NCBI RefSeq assembly: GCF_000971985.1
Contig: NZ_KQ040799.1
Location: 186,001-250,000, forward strand
Source of the DNA: Paenibacillus dauci
GTDB taxonomy: Bacteria; Bacillota; Bacilli; Paenibacillales; Paenibacillaceae
Direction of reading: 5' to 3'
DNA: 64,000 nt
Shown: one piece after another, positions 1-8,429 of the stretch
Numbering within the stretch: the first letter of the stretch is position 1
Layout of the letters: each line of letters begins with the position of its first letter
Program-made: the position numbers and the translations under genes
The notes under the pieces: generated by a model
What the model was told of the DNA's origin: nothing
The model's database searches: none
What the model saw: the letters and a program-made list of their open reading frames with translations, nothing else

Positions 1-1
1 C

Positions 2-142
2 ATTTATGGATCGGGCGCAGTTATTGCGACACTCATGGAGCAGTCCCATACGCTGCTCGGCATCTGGATTCCAATCATCATTATGATCATCATTCTGGTC
101 ATTGCCGTTACCCGTTTTCGAGTATCTGCGGCCAATCTCTAA
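2..142 (+). CDS. C-terminal end of a membrane protein (partial)
   Basis: The reading frame is open from the window edge to a TAA stop and encodes about 46 residues. They contain one strongly hydrophobic stretch rich in Ile, Met and Val (about residues 19-39), followed by a short basic tail. This looks like the last transmembrane helix of a transporter or other polytopic membrane protein. Too little is present to name the family. The 5' part lies outside the window. Confidence 0.5.
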   Translation: MYGSGAVIATLMEQSHTLLGIWIPIIIMIIILVIAVTRFRVSAANL

Positions 143-292
143 CTCGTGCATTGAATCGGTAAAAGCTCAATATATAGATAAAGATAGATTTTCCCGTTCA
201 ATCATGAGATGATTCGTGCAGTTCGCTTACTTCTAGGGTAATAAGACATGCTGCAGATTTGAATATTAAATACCGGGTGGTAAAATCATGTT

Positions 293-2971
293 ATGAAAAA
301 GATATGGGAAATCTACAAAACCGATTGGAAAAATCTATTCAGCGTCTCTACGGGTATTCTGCTCGTAATCGCAATTATGCTGCTGCCTTCTGTCTATGCC
401 TGGTTCAATATCAAAGCGATGTGGGACCCGTATAGCAATACTTCGGGCATCGTTATTGCCGTAACCAATGAAGACAAAGGTACGACCATTCAGGACAAAA
501 AAGTAAATGTTGGCGATCAGGTGATCGATAATCTCAAAAAGAATCATACACTGGGATGGACATTCGTGGATCGTACCCATGCGCAAAAAGGATTGGATAA
601 TGGGGATTATTATGCCACCCTGCTCATTCCGTCCAACTTTTCCAAAAAAATCGGCAGCATTCTGACCGATGATCCGGTCAAGCCGCAAATTCTGTATACC
701 GTAAACGAGAAGATCAGTGCGATTGCACCCAAGATTACGGATAAAGGCGCTACTACACTCACCCAGCAAATCAGCGAGGAGTTTGTCAGTACAGCCAGTG
801 AAGCCGTGCTGACCAAAATGCAGGACGCCGGGATCAAGCTGGAGGAGGAACTGCCAACGATCCGCAATATCGAGAACAAGATCCTGACGCTCGAATCCAG
901 ACTGCCGGAGATTGATCAATTTGCTGACCAGGCGCTGGAGCTCGAGAAAAAGCTGCCGCAAATCAATGCGCAGGCCCAGAAAATTGTTGAACTCCAAAAG
1001 CGTATTCCCGATATCAAGAAAGCGGGCGATATGATCCTCAAAGTCGAGGATAATCTGCCCAAAATTCGTGAAGCCGGCGACCAGATTCTGCTGCTGCAAA
1101 AGCGGCTGCCGGAAATTCAGAAAGCTGCGGACAAAGTCAACGAACTGGACCAGAATTTCTACAAAGTCGAGGATGCGCTGAATCAGGCCATTGAAGATGC
1201 CGACAAACTTGCGAATATTATCAGTACTGCCCAGCAGGCACTGCCCAAAGTCAAAGAAATTACAGATATCGGCACCGGATTTGCCGATCGGGTGAATACA
1301 TTTCTCGATGAAAATGATGGCGCCTTTGATTCGATCGCGCCGATTATCCGCCAGAATCTGGTACTGCTTCAGCAGACCGCCGACGCGACGACACAGTTGG
1401 TCGATGCTGTACAGAATGCGGATATTGATCCACAGACAGCCATTGATACACTGTCATTTCTCGATCAGCGTCTGTCCCGCGGTGCAGCTATTCTGGAGCG
1501 CACAACCGATTTGCTAAACCGAATCAACAATGTGCTGCCCAATCATCCGCTTGATCGTGTAATCAGTCGTCTCGACAATGTGCACAGTCTGATGGAGCGC
1601 CAGATTACACTGGTGCGCAGTATCAGTCAGGCGATACAAAATGGACAGCAGCCAGCGCGCGAGATTCTGGAAAATCTGCGTCAGCTGTCTACTGAAGCCA
1701 GCGATACGCTGGGCGATATCATCTCCCTGTATGATGAACAGATTGTACCGGATATCAACCGTGGACTGGATAATCTCAAGACCGCTGCCCGTGACGCCGC
1801 AGATGTTCTTCATACGGCGCAGAGTACACTACCCGATGTAGAAGCCGTACTGAACGATGCCCAGAACGGTGTACAATTCGGCCAGGAAGAGCTGGGTCTG
1901 CTCAAACAGGACCTGCCGAAGATCCGTCAGAAGCTGCATGACGCCAATGAGCTGATCCAGAGCCGGATGGCCCAGTTTACCCAGGTAGTCGACAAAGCGG
2001 CAAACTTTGTGCGAACCGATCTGCCTGGAATAGAAGACAAAGTCCATCAGGCAGCTGATTTTGTCCGTAACGATCTGCCTCGTGCCGAGAAGGAATTGAA
2101 CAAAATTACCGATCTGATCCAGAACAAGCTGCCTGAAGCGGAAAAAGCCGTGCACAAAGTCGGTGAATTTGTCCGCAATGATCTGCCGGGTCTGGAGAAA
2201 TCGGTGCATAATGCCGCCGACAAAGTACGTCTGCTCAAAAACAGCGATAGCGAGCTATCCCAGATTATTAAATGGCTCAAAGGCGATATCCAGCAGGAGA
2301 GCGACTTCCTTGCGAACCCTGTTGATCTGAAGCAGGTTCGTACCTATCCGATACCAAACTACGGTTCGTCGATGTCGCCATTTTATACAACGCTCTCGAT
2401 CTGGGTGGGCGGGATGCTGCTGATCTCCATGTTCAAGGCAGAAGTCGATAATCCGGAACGCCGCTTCCGTCCGTATCAGGTGTATTTTGGTCGCCTGTTC
2501 ACGTTTATGACGATCGGCCTGGTACAGGCTTTTGTTATCTCGATGGGTGATCTGTTTATTCTCAAAGCCTACGTCGCCGATCCGATCTGGTTTGTAACGA
2601 TGAGCATGCTGATCAGTATGGTATTTGTGACTATGGTATATACGCTGGTATCCGTATTTGGCAATATTGGTAAAGGACTGGCCATTATCCTGCTGGTGCT
2701 TCAATTCTCCAGCTCGGGCGGTACTTTCCCGGTGAGCATGACGGGTACATTTTTCCAGGCGATTCATCCATGGTTCCCGTTCACCTATGCGGTCGAACTG
2801 CTGCGCGAGACGGTGGGCGGCATGCTGATGACGACGGTGTACAAGGATATCACGTATCTGATTATCTTTATGCTGCTGTTTATCCTGTTCGCCCTGCTAT
2901 TCAAAAAACCGCTCGGTCCGTTAACAGAGAAAATGGCCGAAAAAGCCAAAAAGACTAAAATGATTCCATAA
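293..2971 (+). CDS. YhgE/Pip-family membrane protein
   Basis: The 892-residue product has the YhgE/Pip layout: an N-terminal transmembrane helix (about 18-38) followed by the conserved NIKAMWDPY block, a long extracytoplasmic middle, and a C-terminal group of about five helices (about 700-880) resembling an ABC-2 type permease. The middle (about 195-670) is heptad-like and internally repetitive, with recurring LP(E/K/G)I or DLPG units spaced by about 20-25 residues, so it is probably a coiled stalk. Relatives include the phage infection protein Pip and the type VII secretion-associated YueB/EsaA group. The native substrate is unknown. Convergent terminators separate it from the next gene. Confidence 0.85.
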   Translation: MKKIWEIYKTDWKNLFSVSTGILLVIAIMLLPSVYAWFNIKAMWDPYSNTSGIVIAVTNEDKGTTIQDKKVNVGDQVIDNLKKNHTLGWTFVDRTHAQKGLDNGDYYATLLIPSNFSKKIGSILTDDPVKPQILYTVNEKISAIAPKITDKGATTLTQQISEEFVSTASEAVLTKMQDAGIKLEEELPTIRNIENKILTLESRLPEIDQFADQALELEKKLPQINAQAQKIVELQKRIPDIKKAGDMILKVEDNLPKIREAGDQILLLQKRLPEIQKAADKVNELDQNFYKVEDALNQAIEDADKLANIISTAQQALPKVKEITDIGTGFADRVNTFLDENDGAFDSIAPIIRQNLVLLQQTADATTQLVDAVQNADIDPQTAIDTLSFLDQRLSRGAAILERTTDLLNRINNVLPNHPLDRVISRLDNVHSLMERQITLVRSISQAIQNGQQPAREILENLRQLSTEASDTLGDIISLYDEQIVPDINRGLDNLKTAARDAADVLHTAQSTLPDVEAVLNDAQNGVQFGQEELGLLKQDLPKIRQKLHDANELIQSRMAQFTQVVDKAANFVRTDLPGIEDKVHQAADFVRNDLPRAEKELNKITDLIQNKLPEAEKAVHKVGEFVRNDLPGLEKSVHNAADKVRLLKNSDSELSQIIKWLKGDIQQESDFLANPVDLKQVRTYPIPNYGSSMSPFYTTLSIWVGGMLLISMFKAEVDNPERRFRPYQVYFGRLFTFMTIGLVQAFVISMGDLFILKAYVADPIWFVTMSMLISMVFVTMVYTLVSVFGNIGKGLAIILLVLQFSSSGGTFPVSMTGTFFQAIHPWFPFTYAVELLRETVGGMLMTTVYKDITYLIIFMLLFILFALLFKKPLGPLTEKMAEKAKKTKMIP

Positions 2972-3000
2972 AAAAAGCCTGCAGCTGTTCTTCTGCAGAC
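2970..3000 (-). terminator. Terminator of the HD-GYP gene
   Basis: On the minus strand a stem formed by GTCTGCAG and GCCTGCAG-complement arms (one mismatch) is followed by seven T residues. It lies just past the stop of the HD-GYP gene and abuts the stop of the YhgE gene, giving back-to-back convergent terminators. Confidence 0.6.
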
Positions 3001-3003
3001 CGG

Positions 3004-3033
3004 GACCTGATCAGGAGATCAGGTCTTTTTCTT
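3004..3033 (+). terminator. Terminator of the YhgE/Pip gene
   Basis: A perfect 9-bp stem (GACCTGATC / GATCAGGTC) with a 4-base loop is followed by TTTTTCTTT. It overlaps the last codons of the convergent HD-GYP gene. Confidence 0.75.
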
Positions 3034-4579
3034 TGCGTGGATACTTTGCGATATCCGGTTCCTTTGTATTGGGGATAAGGGGCGGCCCTTCCACAGTAGT
3101 GTAATAATACTCAATAAACAGCGTCGCCAGCTGCGGGTCCCACTGGGTGCCCCGTCCTTCTTCCAGAATCGAAATCGCTTTGGCTTTGGGCATTCCTTTT
3201 CGATAAGGACGATCCGATGTCATCGCGTCAAACGCATCCGCTACCGCGATAATACGGCCGAATAGCGGAATATGGTACCCTGCCAATCCATCCGGATAAC
3301 CGCGCCCATCAAAACGTTCATGATGGGAACGCACACCCGGTAAATAAGGACGCATCGCATCGGCAGGCTCGACCTGTCGCAGAATACTTTCACCCATTTC
3401 TGGATGCTTTTTGATCTGGTCAAACTCTTCATCTGTCAGCTTGCCATCCTTGAGCAGCACCGAGTCCTGTACACCAATTTTGCCAATATCATGGAGCAGG
3501 GCCGTTTTGCGCAGCTGATCCAGATCATAGGAGCACAATCCGGCACGTTTACCGATAGCCAGCGCATATTCGGCGACACGCAGCGAATGACCCGCTGTAT
3601 ACGGATCACGTGCATCCAGTGCTGCTGCCAGCGTAGCAAAGTAGCTGTCCAACAGTAGCTGATTGCGCTCATCGCGCATTTTGAGTCCCTGCACCATGTG
3701 ATTGAATCCTGAGATCAGCAGGGAGAAATCGTCCGAGTAATAATCCAGCGCATCGGCACTGAAGTCCCCATCCTTGATCCGGGACATGGCATTGTACAGA
3801 TTATTGATGGGATGCTCCACATCACGCGCCAGCAGCTGTGCACCAATAATACTAAAAACAATACTGACGACAATGACCATTCCTGCCCAGCTCCAGTACT
3901 CCAAAGCCTCCATGCCGGTGATCTCCTGCAGCCGGATTTGCGCAGCCAGACTGAACAGCATAATCGGAAATACACCGATCAGAAAAATGCTCAGCTGAAA
4001 CTTCCGGCGGACAGTGAGGTGAATTTTGCCGAGCAGCAGTGTTTCTTTACCATAGAGCGTTTTGAGACGTTCCTTGACCGCAATCAGCATGGGCCGAATT
4101 GCCGAAGAGGTCAGGAAAAATTCAATAAATGCATGCATACTGGCAACCATCAGTGCGCCAGCAATACCAATCCACAGATAATATCCCGGAATAATGATCC
4201 ATCCGCTGTTCATGGCAAATACAAACAGAATCATCGATGGAACCGTCAGACCCAAAAAATGCGGCAGCATGATCCGGTACATCGATAATTTTGGGAAACG
4301 GTGCAGCTGATTGTAGGCATGCTCCAGCTGTTCCTGTGTAGGCTTCTCTTCACACATGGCATCACGAATCGGTTGGATATGCTTGCGAAATACCAATCCT
4401 TCCACGATCAGCATAACTACAAACGAAATCAGCATAATACCGATCATCCGTGTGCTCTGAAGCACTGAAGTATCCATCGTATTCCATACAAGCAGTCCAC
4501 CGACGACCATGACGGCGATTAATGATCCCAGAATATAGTTAAATAACACCTGACGGAGAAATTTTTGATATTCATTCAC
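3011..4579 (-). CDS. Membrane-bound HD-GYP domain protein (likely c-di-GMP phosphodiesterase)
   Basis: The 522-residue protein has several N-terminal transmembrane helices, a HAMP-like segment (about 235-285) and a C-terminal HD-GYP domain. Visible signatures are HSLRVAEYA, the LLHDIGKIG metal-binding HD, HPEMGESIL, and HHERFDGRGYP, which carries the GYP signature. HD-GYP domains hydrolyse cyclic di-GMP to GMP; activity here is inferred from the intact motifs. I chose the GTG at 4579 because GAGGAG lies 7 bases upstream. An in-frame ATG at 4639 lacks a good ribosome-binding site and would add 20 residues. Its opposite number in signalling may be the diguanylate cyclase at 43876-44958. Confidence 0.85.
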   Translation of the reverse strand: MNEYQKFLRQVLFNYILGSLIAVMVVGGLLVWNTMDTSVLQSTRMIGIMLISFVVMLIVEGLVFRKHIQPIRDAMCEEKPTQEQLEHAYNQLHRFPKLSMYRIMLPHFLGLTVPSMILFVFAMNSGWIIIPGYYLWIGIAGALMVASMHAFIEFFLTSSAIRPMLIAVKERLKTLYGKETLLLGKIHLTVRRKFQLSIFLIGVFPIMLFSLAAQIRLQEITGMEALEYWSWAGMVIVVSIVFSIIGAQLLARDVEHPINNLYNAMSRIKDGDFSADALDYYSDDFSLLISGFNHMVQGLKMRDERNQLLLDSYFATLAAALDARDPYTAGHSLRVAEYALAIGKRAGLCSYDLDQLRKTALLHDIGKIGVQDSVLLKDGKLTDEEFDQIKKHPEMGESILRQVEPADAMRPYLPGVRSHHERFDGRGYPDGLAGYHIPLFGRIIAVADAFDAMTSDRPYRKGMPKAKAISILEEGRGTQWDPQLATLFIEYYYTTVEGPPLIPNTKEPDIAKYPRKEKDLIS

Positions 4580-4838
4580 GGAGCTCTCCTCATTTCTAAA
4601 GCTTTTGCCTGCCGTTCGCATACATATGTTACGTTTCATTTACGATCCATTTGGATTACATAGTCTAAGGAAAGTATTCTGTTTTGTCGCCGTTTCACTC
4701 GATTTCTGTTTATCCTAACCTACTTCTTTATTTCGGAATTCAACATACAAAAGTTGATGCCAAATCCATTATTTGTTTGTGCACAATTTATTATGGGAAT
4801 ATTTTTAAAAATTTATATTTCACAGGAGGGGGCTATTC

Positions 4839-6314
4839 ATGCAAGCTATTGAACTTACCAGTAATCTTATTCTGCTGCTTGGCACGCTGCTGCTGCTTGG
4901 CGTCCTCTCGACCAAATTTTCCTCGCGGTTTGGCATGCCGGCGCTCGTCTTCTTTATCGTAGCCGGTATGATCCTCGGTCGTTTCATTTATTATGATAAT
5001 GCCTTTATCACCCAGTGGTTTGGCGTGCTCGCGCTGGTCATTATCCTGTTTGAAGGCGGGATGCAGACCGACATGAAGCTGATCAAACCGATCATCCGGC
5101 CGGCATTGTCACTTGCGACCATCGGTGTACTGCTGACCGCCTTTGTGATCGGATATTTTGCCCATCTGATCCTAGGTGTCAGTCTTTTGGAAGGAATGCT
5201 GTTCGGCTCGATTGTCGGCTCTACCGATGCGGCGGCCGTTTTCTCTGTACTTGGTAACAAGAATGTACGCAAACGTCTCACTTCTACGCTGGAAGCCGAA
5301 TCTGGCAGCAACGATCCAATGGCGGTCTTCCTGACGCTGATGTTTATCGAACTGCTGAACAACCCCGAGACCAGTATATGGGGAGAGATTCTGTCCTTTT
5401 TCTGGGAAATGGGATTCGGGCTCGTACTGGGGATTGTCTGTGGCAAGCTGGCGGTCTTTCTCATTAACAAAATCGATTTTGAGACCTCCAGCCTCTATCC
5501 GGTGCTCGCTGTATCCAGCGCGCTGTTCACGTATGGCGTGAGTTCCCTGACGCATGCCAGCGGATTCCTCGGAGTCTATGTAATGGCACTGGTCATGGGG
5601 AATTCTGATCTGACCTACCGGCGGACGATTCTGCAGTTCAATCAGGGCTTTGGCTGGATTATGCAGATTCTGATGTTTGTACTTCTCGGTCTGCTCGTAT
5701 TTACCGATCAATTAATCTCTGTGATCTGGCAAGGTCTTGCTCTGTCGCTGCTGCTGATTATTGTGGCTCGTCCGATCGGCGTACTGCTGTCACTGTTGTT
5801 CAGCCAGTTTTCGTTTCGGGAAAAGACGCTGCTATCCTGGTCGGGTCTGCGTGGAGCCGTACCGATTGTATTGGCGACCTATCCGCTGCTGGCTGGGATA
5901 GAGCACGGACAGCTATTTTTCAACGTGGTCTTCTTTATCGTGCTGACTTCTACCCTGATTCAGGGGACGACCATTGCACCGCTCGCCGAGAAGCTCGGGC
6001 TTACCGAGAAAGTACTGGATCAGCAGCCATCGATTCTGGAGCTGGTTGCGACTGGCCGAACCACTTCCGAAATTACCCATATGACGCTGACCAGCCGCAG
6101 TCGCATGATCCATCGTGAGCTGCAGGAGATTGATCTGCCGCCCAGTGTACTGATTACGGCTGTACTACGTAATGAAGAGATTGTAACGCCTCGCGGCGAT
6201 ACGGTTCTGCTTCCCGGGGACAAAGTGTATCTGCTCGGTCCCAAGGCCAAACGTGAAGATATCCGCCGCCTATTCACCGGTGAGCCTCCTGCCGATGCTC
6301 CTAGCACGTCCTGA
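4839..6314 (+). CDS. Potassium/proton antiporter of the NhaP2/CvrA type (CPA1) with C-terminal RCK_C domain
   Basis: The 491-residue product has about twelve transmembrane helices (1-390). Conserved antiporter segments include ALVIILFEGGMQT and SIVGSTDAAAVFSVL, which carries the acidic residue of the ion path. The last ~85 residues form a TrkA-C/RCK_C domain ending in LLPGDKVYLLGPK. In Firmicutes this domain commonly binds cyclic di-AMP or nucleotide ligands to gate K+ transport; which ligand acts here is not visible. The likely role is K+ export in exchange for H+ at the cytoplasmic membrane. AGGAGGGGG sits 9 bases before the ATG. The gene is monocistronic with its own terminator. Confidence 0.85.
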   Translation: MQAIELTSNLILLLGTLLLLGVLSTKFSSRFGMPALVFFIVAGMILGRFIYYDNAFITQWFGVLALVIILFEGGMQTDMKLIKPIIRPALSLATIGVLLTAFVIGYFAHLILGVSLLEGMLFGSIVGSTDAAAVFSVLGNKNVRKRLTSTLEAESGSNDPMAVFLTLMFIELLNNPETSIWGEILSFFWEMGFGLVLGIVCGKLAVFLINKIDFETSSLYPVLAVSSALFTYGVSSLTHASGFLGVYVMALVMGNSDLTYRRTILQFNQGFGWIMQILMFVLLGLLVFTDQLISVIWQGLALSLLLIIVARPIGVLLSLLFSQFSFREKTLLSWSGLRGAVPIVLATYPLLAGIEHGQLFFNVVFFIVLTSTLIQGTTIAPLAEKLGLTEKVLDQQPSILELVATGRTTSEITHMTLTSRSRMIHRELQEIDLPPSVLITAVLRNEEIVTPRGDTVLLPGDKVYLLGPKAKREDIRRLFTGEPPADAPSTS

Positions 6315-6359
6315 ACGTAAACAGAATACAGCTATTTATTGGGCTGGACATAAATAAAA

Positions 6360-6396
6360 GCAGCGTACCTTTGAATAAGGTGCGCTGCTTTTTTTA
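6360..6396 (+). terminator. Terminator of the K+/H+ antiporter gene
   Basis: GCAGCGTACCT and AGGTGCGCTGC pair with a short AT-rich loop and are followed by seven T residues. Confidence 0.8.
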
Positions 6397-6427
6397 TCAT
6401 GGACCTGCTGATCAGCAGGTGATTCAA

Positions 6428-7345
6428 TCAACCCTGACCCTGAATGCTTGCTGCGAGAATAACCGGCCCGCGAGGCTGACTGCCTTTCTCATCCGGTTCC
6501 AGCGTAATGGCTACTGTATCATATCCCTCCGGTTTAAAGGTATAGTACATCGCGCCCTTCCCATCACTTGCCCAGAAAGTACCGGCGCTCTGTTTCACAT
6601 CGCCCTTAATGAGCCAGACCTGAAACGCCTCCTTGCCCTGGAGTTTTGGCAAATTATCCGCCTGTACCAGCAGATGTGTGCCTTTGTCATCGATAACAAT
6701 CGTCGCCAATCCCTGCGCCACAATATCCTTGGCTGCCGGACTCAGCTGTACCGCTTCATCGACCCGCGCTCCCTGCGTGGGCATAGAGACTGTCGCCAGC
6801 TGTCCCTGCAGGCTGTTCTTCTGGCTGTTCGCGATCGCTAGCTGCTGCTGCAAATCACGAATCTGCCCTTCCATATTAGCAGCATACACACTTATAATAC
6901 TGGCTGCTACTACTATGGCTGCTACCCGCCAGAATATCCCTTTTCTGCGTCTCGTATTAGAGCTTGCAGAAGAATTATATTTCTCTGCAGAACCGACTTC
7001 TGCCGACTGTGCCGCTTGCTGCACGGCTGCCGGTGAAGTAGATACCGTACCGGGTTCGGCATTGCGCGGTGCCAACGGTACAACTTTATCTACTGTACTG
7101 CCTGTCTCACTACTGCTGAATACATGTTCCAGAACACGGTTTCTCATGCCCTGCGGCGGCTCCACAACCTCGGAAGTCAGCGGAAGGAAACCAATAATAT
7201 CCTGAAGCTCTTCGACAGCCGCACGGCAATCTTCATCCTGTCTCATATATGCTTCAAACTGCTCCTGTTCTTCACGATCCAGACCGCCGAGCACATACAT
7301 TTCGACCATATCCATCATATCGCTTTTTTTGTAATCATTACTCAT
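6428..7345 (-). CDS. RskA-family anti-sigma factor
   Basis: The 305-residue protein has an N-terminal anti-sigma-like cytoplasmic region (about 1-80; MVEMYVLGGLDREEQEQF), a Ser/Ala-rich linker, one transmembrane helix near 150-170 (WRVAAIVVAASIISVYAAN) and an extracytoplasmic RskA domain (about 205-305; AFQVWLIKGDVKQSAGTFW). RskA proteins bind an ECF sigma factor at the membrane and release it after regulated proteolysis. Its start overlaps the end of the sigma gene by 8 bases, which suggests translational coupling. The N-terminal region lacks a clear zinc-binding HxxxCxxC, as is usual for this subgroup. The signal it senses is unknown. Confidence 0.85.
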   Translation of the reverse strand: MSNDYKKSDMMDMVEMYVLGGLDREEQEQFEAYMRQDEDCRAAVEELQDIIGFLPLTSEVVEPPQGMRNRVLEHVFSSSETGSTVDKVVPLAPRNAEPGTVSTSPAAVQQAAQSAEVGSAEKYNSSASSNTRRRKGIFWRVAAIVVAASIISVYAANMEGQIRDLQQQLAIANSQKNSLQGQLATVSMPTQGARVDEAVQLSPAAKDIVAQGLATIVIDDKGTHLLVQADNLPKLQGKEAFQVWLIKGDVKQSAGTFWASDGKGAMYYTFKPEGYDTVAITLEPDEKGSQPRGPVILAASIQGQG

Positions 7346-7919
7346 ATGCGTTTCCCCCCTTTACCGCTTCAGCAAGCTTGTTATGAAGCTGCCGTATGGC
7401 AAGGCGTACCCTGCTCTTGACGGTTCCAAGCGGAATGCTGAACTTTTCAGATACTTCATGCTGGGTGAGTCCCTGGAAATAGATAGACTCAATCACCTGC
7501 TGTTGCTCCTCCCGGAGTTCCATCATGGCTTCACGTATACGCTGCCGCTCCCAGTTCAGCGATACCTGCTCCTGTACATCCGTTTTGGTATCCGGTAATA
7601 CCTGAAGTGCTTCATCACCCGCCGGATCTACTGTAGCGCGCGATGCTTTGCGCCGCAGCATGTCTACTGCTATATTACGCGTAATCGTGAACATCCATGT
7701 CGAGAGCTTCCCCTGGCTCCGGTCATAACGTTCCGCGTTATTCCATACTCTGAGAAATAATTCCTGAACAACTTCTTCCGCCGCCATCGTGTCATGTACA
7801 ATACGGTAGGCAAATGCGTATACAGCCCGTTCATAACGGTCGTACACATGCTCTAATGCGTCGGTGTCTTTTTCGGCAATCCGCCGCATGAGCTCTCTAT
7901 CATCAGTTATGTCATTCAT
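7338..7919 (-). CDS. ECF RNA polymerase sigma factor (SigK-like)
   Basis: The 193-residue protein shows sigma region 2 (YDRYERAVYAFAYRIV, then EEVVQELFLRVWNNAERYD) and region 4 with a helix-turn-helix (GLTQHEVSEKFSIPLGTVKSRVRLA). I set the start at the ATG at 7919 because AAAGGAG precedes it by 7 bases; the longer frame to 7991 has no such site. It is the first gene of a two-gene operon with its anti-sigma factor. A minus-strand TATAAT-like hexamer lies at 7947-7952, with no obvious -35. The neighbouring secreted copper-amine-oxidase-like genes are candidate targets by position only. Confidence 0.9.
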   Translation of the reverse strand: MNDITDDRELMRRIAEKDTDALEHVYDRYERAVYAFAYRIVHDTMAAEEVVQELFLRVWNNAERYDRSQGKLSTWMFTITRNIAVDMLRRKASRATVDPAGDEALQVLPDTKTDVQEQVSLNWERQRIREAMMELREEQQQVIESIYFQGLTQHEVSEKFSIPLGTVKSRVRLAIRQLHNKLAEAVKGGNAYE

Positions 7920-8429
7920 CCAAGGGCTCCTTTCCCATTCCCTTATATTATAGCGTTCGCAGAAAATTTTGCGATGGATGACTTTTTGCAATATTTATTT
8001 TTTGGCAAAGATCAAGCAGCAGCTCTTTTTTATTATCCTTATTTTTGGGTAAACGTTATCATTTTCCGAGCAATTTTGTACGTTGGCTGGGTTGCCATCC
8101 TTTTCTGTTACAGCATTCACACTCTATGGAGCAGAACAATAACTGAGATCACAGCTGTATTCAGCAAGTAATTTAGTTCCTTAATTTTATATGTTTTGGC
8201 TGCTTGTTTTTGAGACGCTGCGTGTAATAGAAAGGGTAGTCACACTTCGCGTCATGATTCTACATACATGGTGACTGATTAGCTTCATCAAACAATAGGT
8301 TCACGCTTACCCTTTTCTTGCATCAGGGTGTTTCGCATGAACAGGTTATTCGCTTTATTCGTTATACCGGGCAGGCTGGCAATTCACTGTATACCGGTCT
8401 GTTCATTAATCCTGAAGGAGTGTGAAGTA
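7920..8429. other. Divergent intergenic region between the sigma operon and the first secreted gene
   Basis: This region of about 510 bp holds no convincing gene. It must contain the promoters of the leftward sigma/anti-sigma operon (minus-strand TATAAT at 7947-7952) and of the rightward secreted-protein gene. I could not recognise a shared ECF promoter motif between the two sides by eye. Confidence 0.4.

Noticed and set aside
275-292. T-box-like GGGTGGTA before the YhgE/Pip gene
   Set aside because: The full AGGGTGGNACCGCG antiterminator, a terminator and a specifier stem are all missing; it is probably part of a weak ribosome-binding region.
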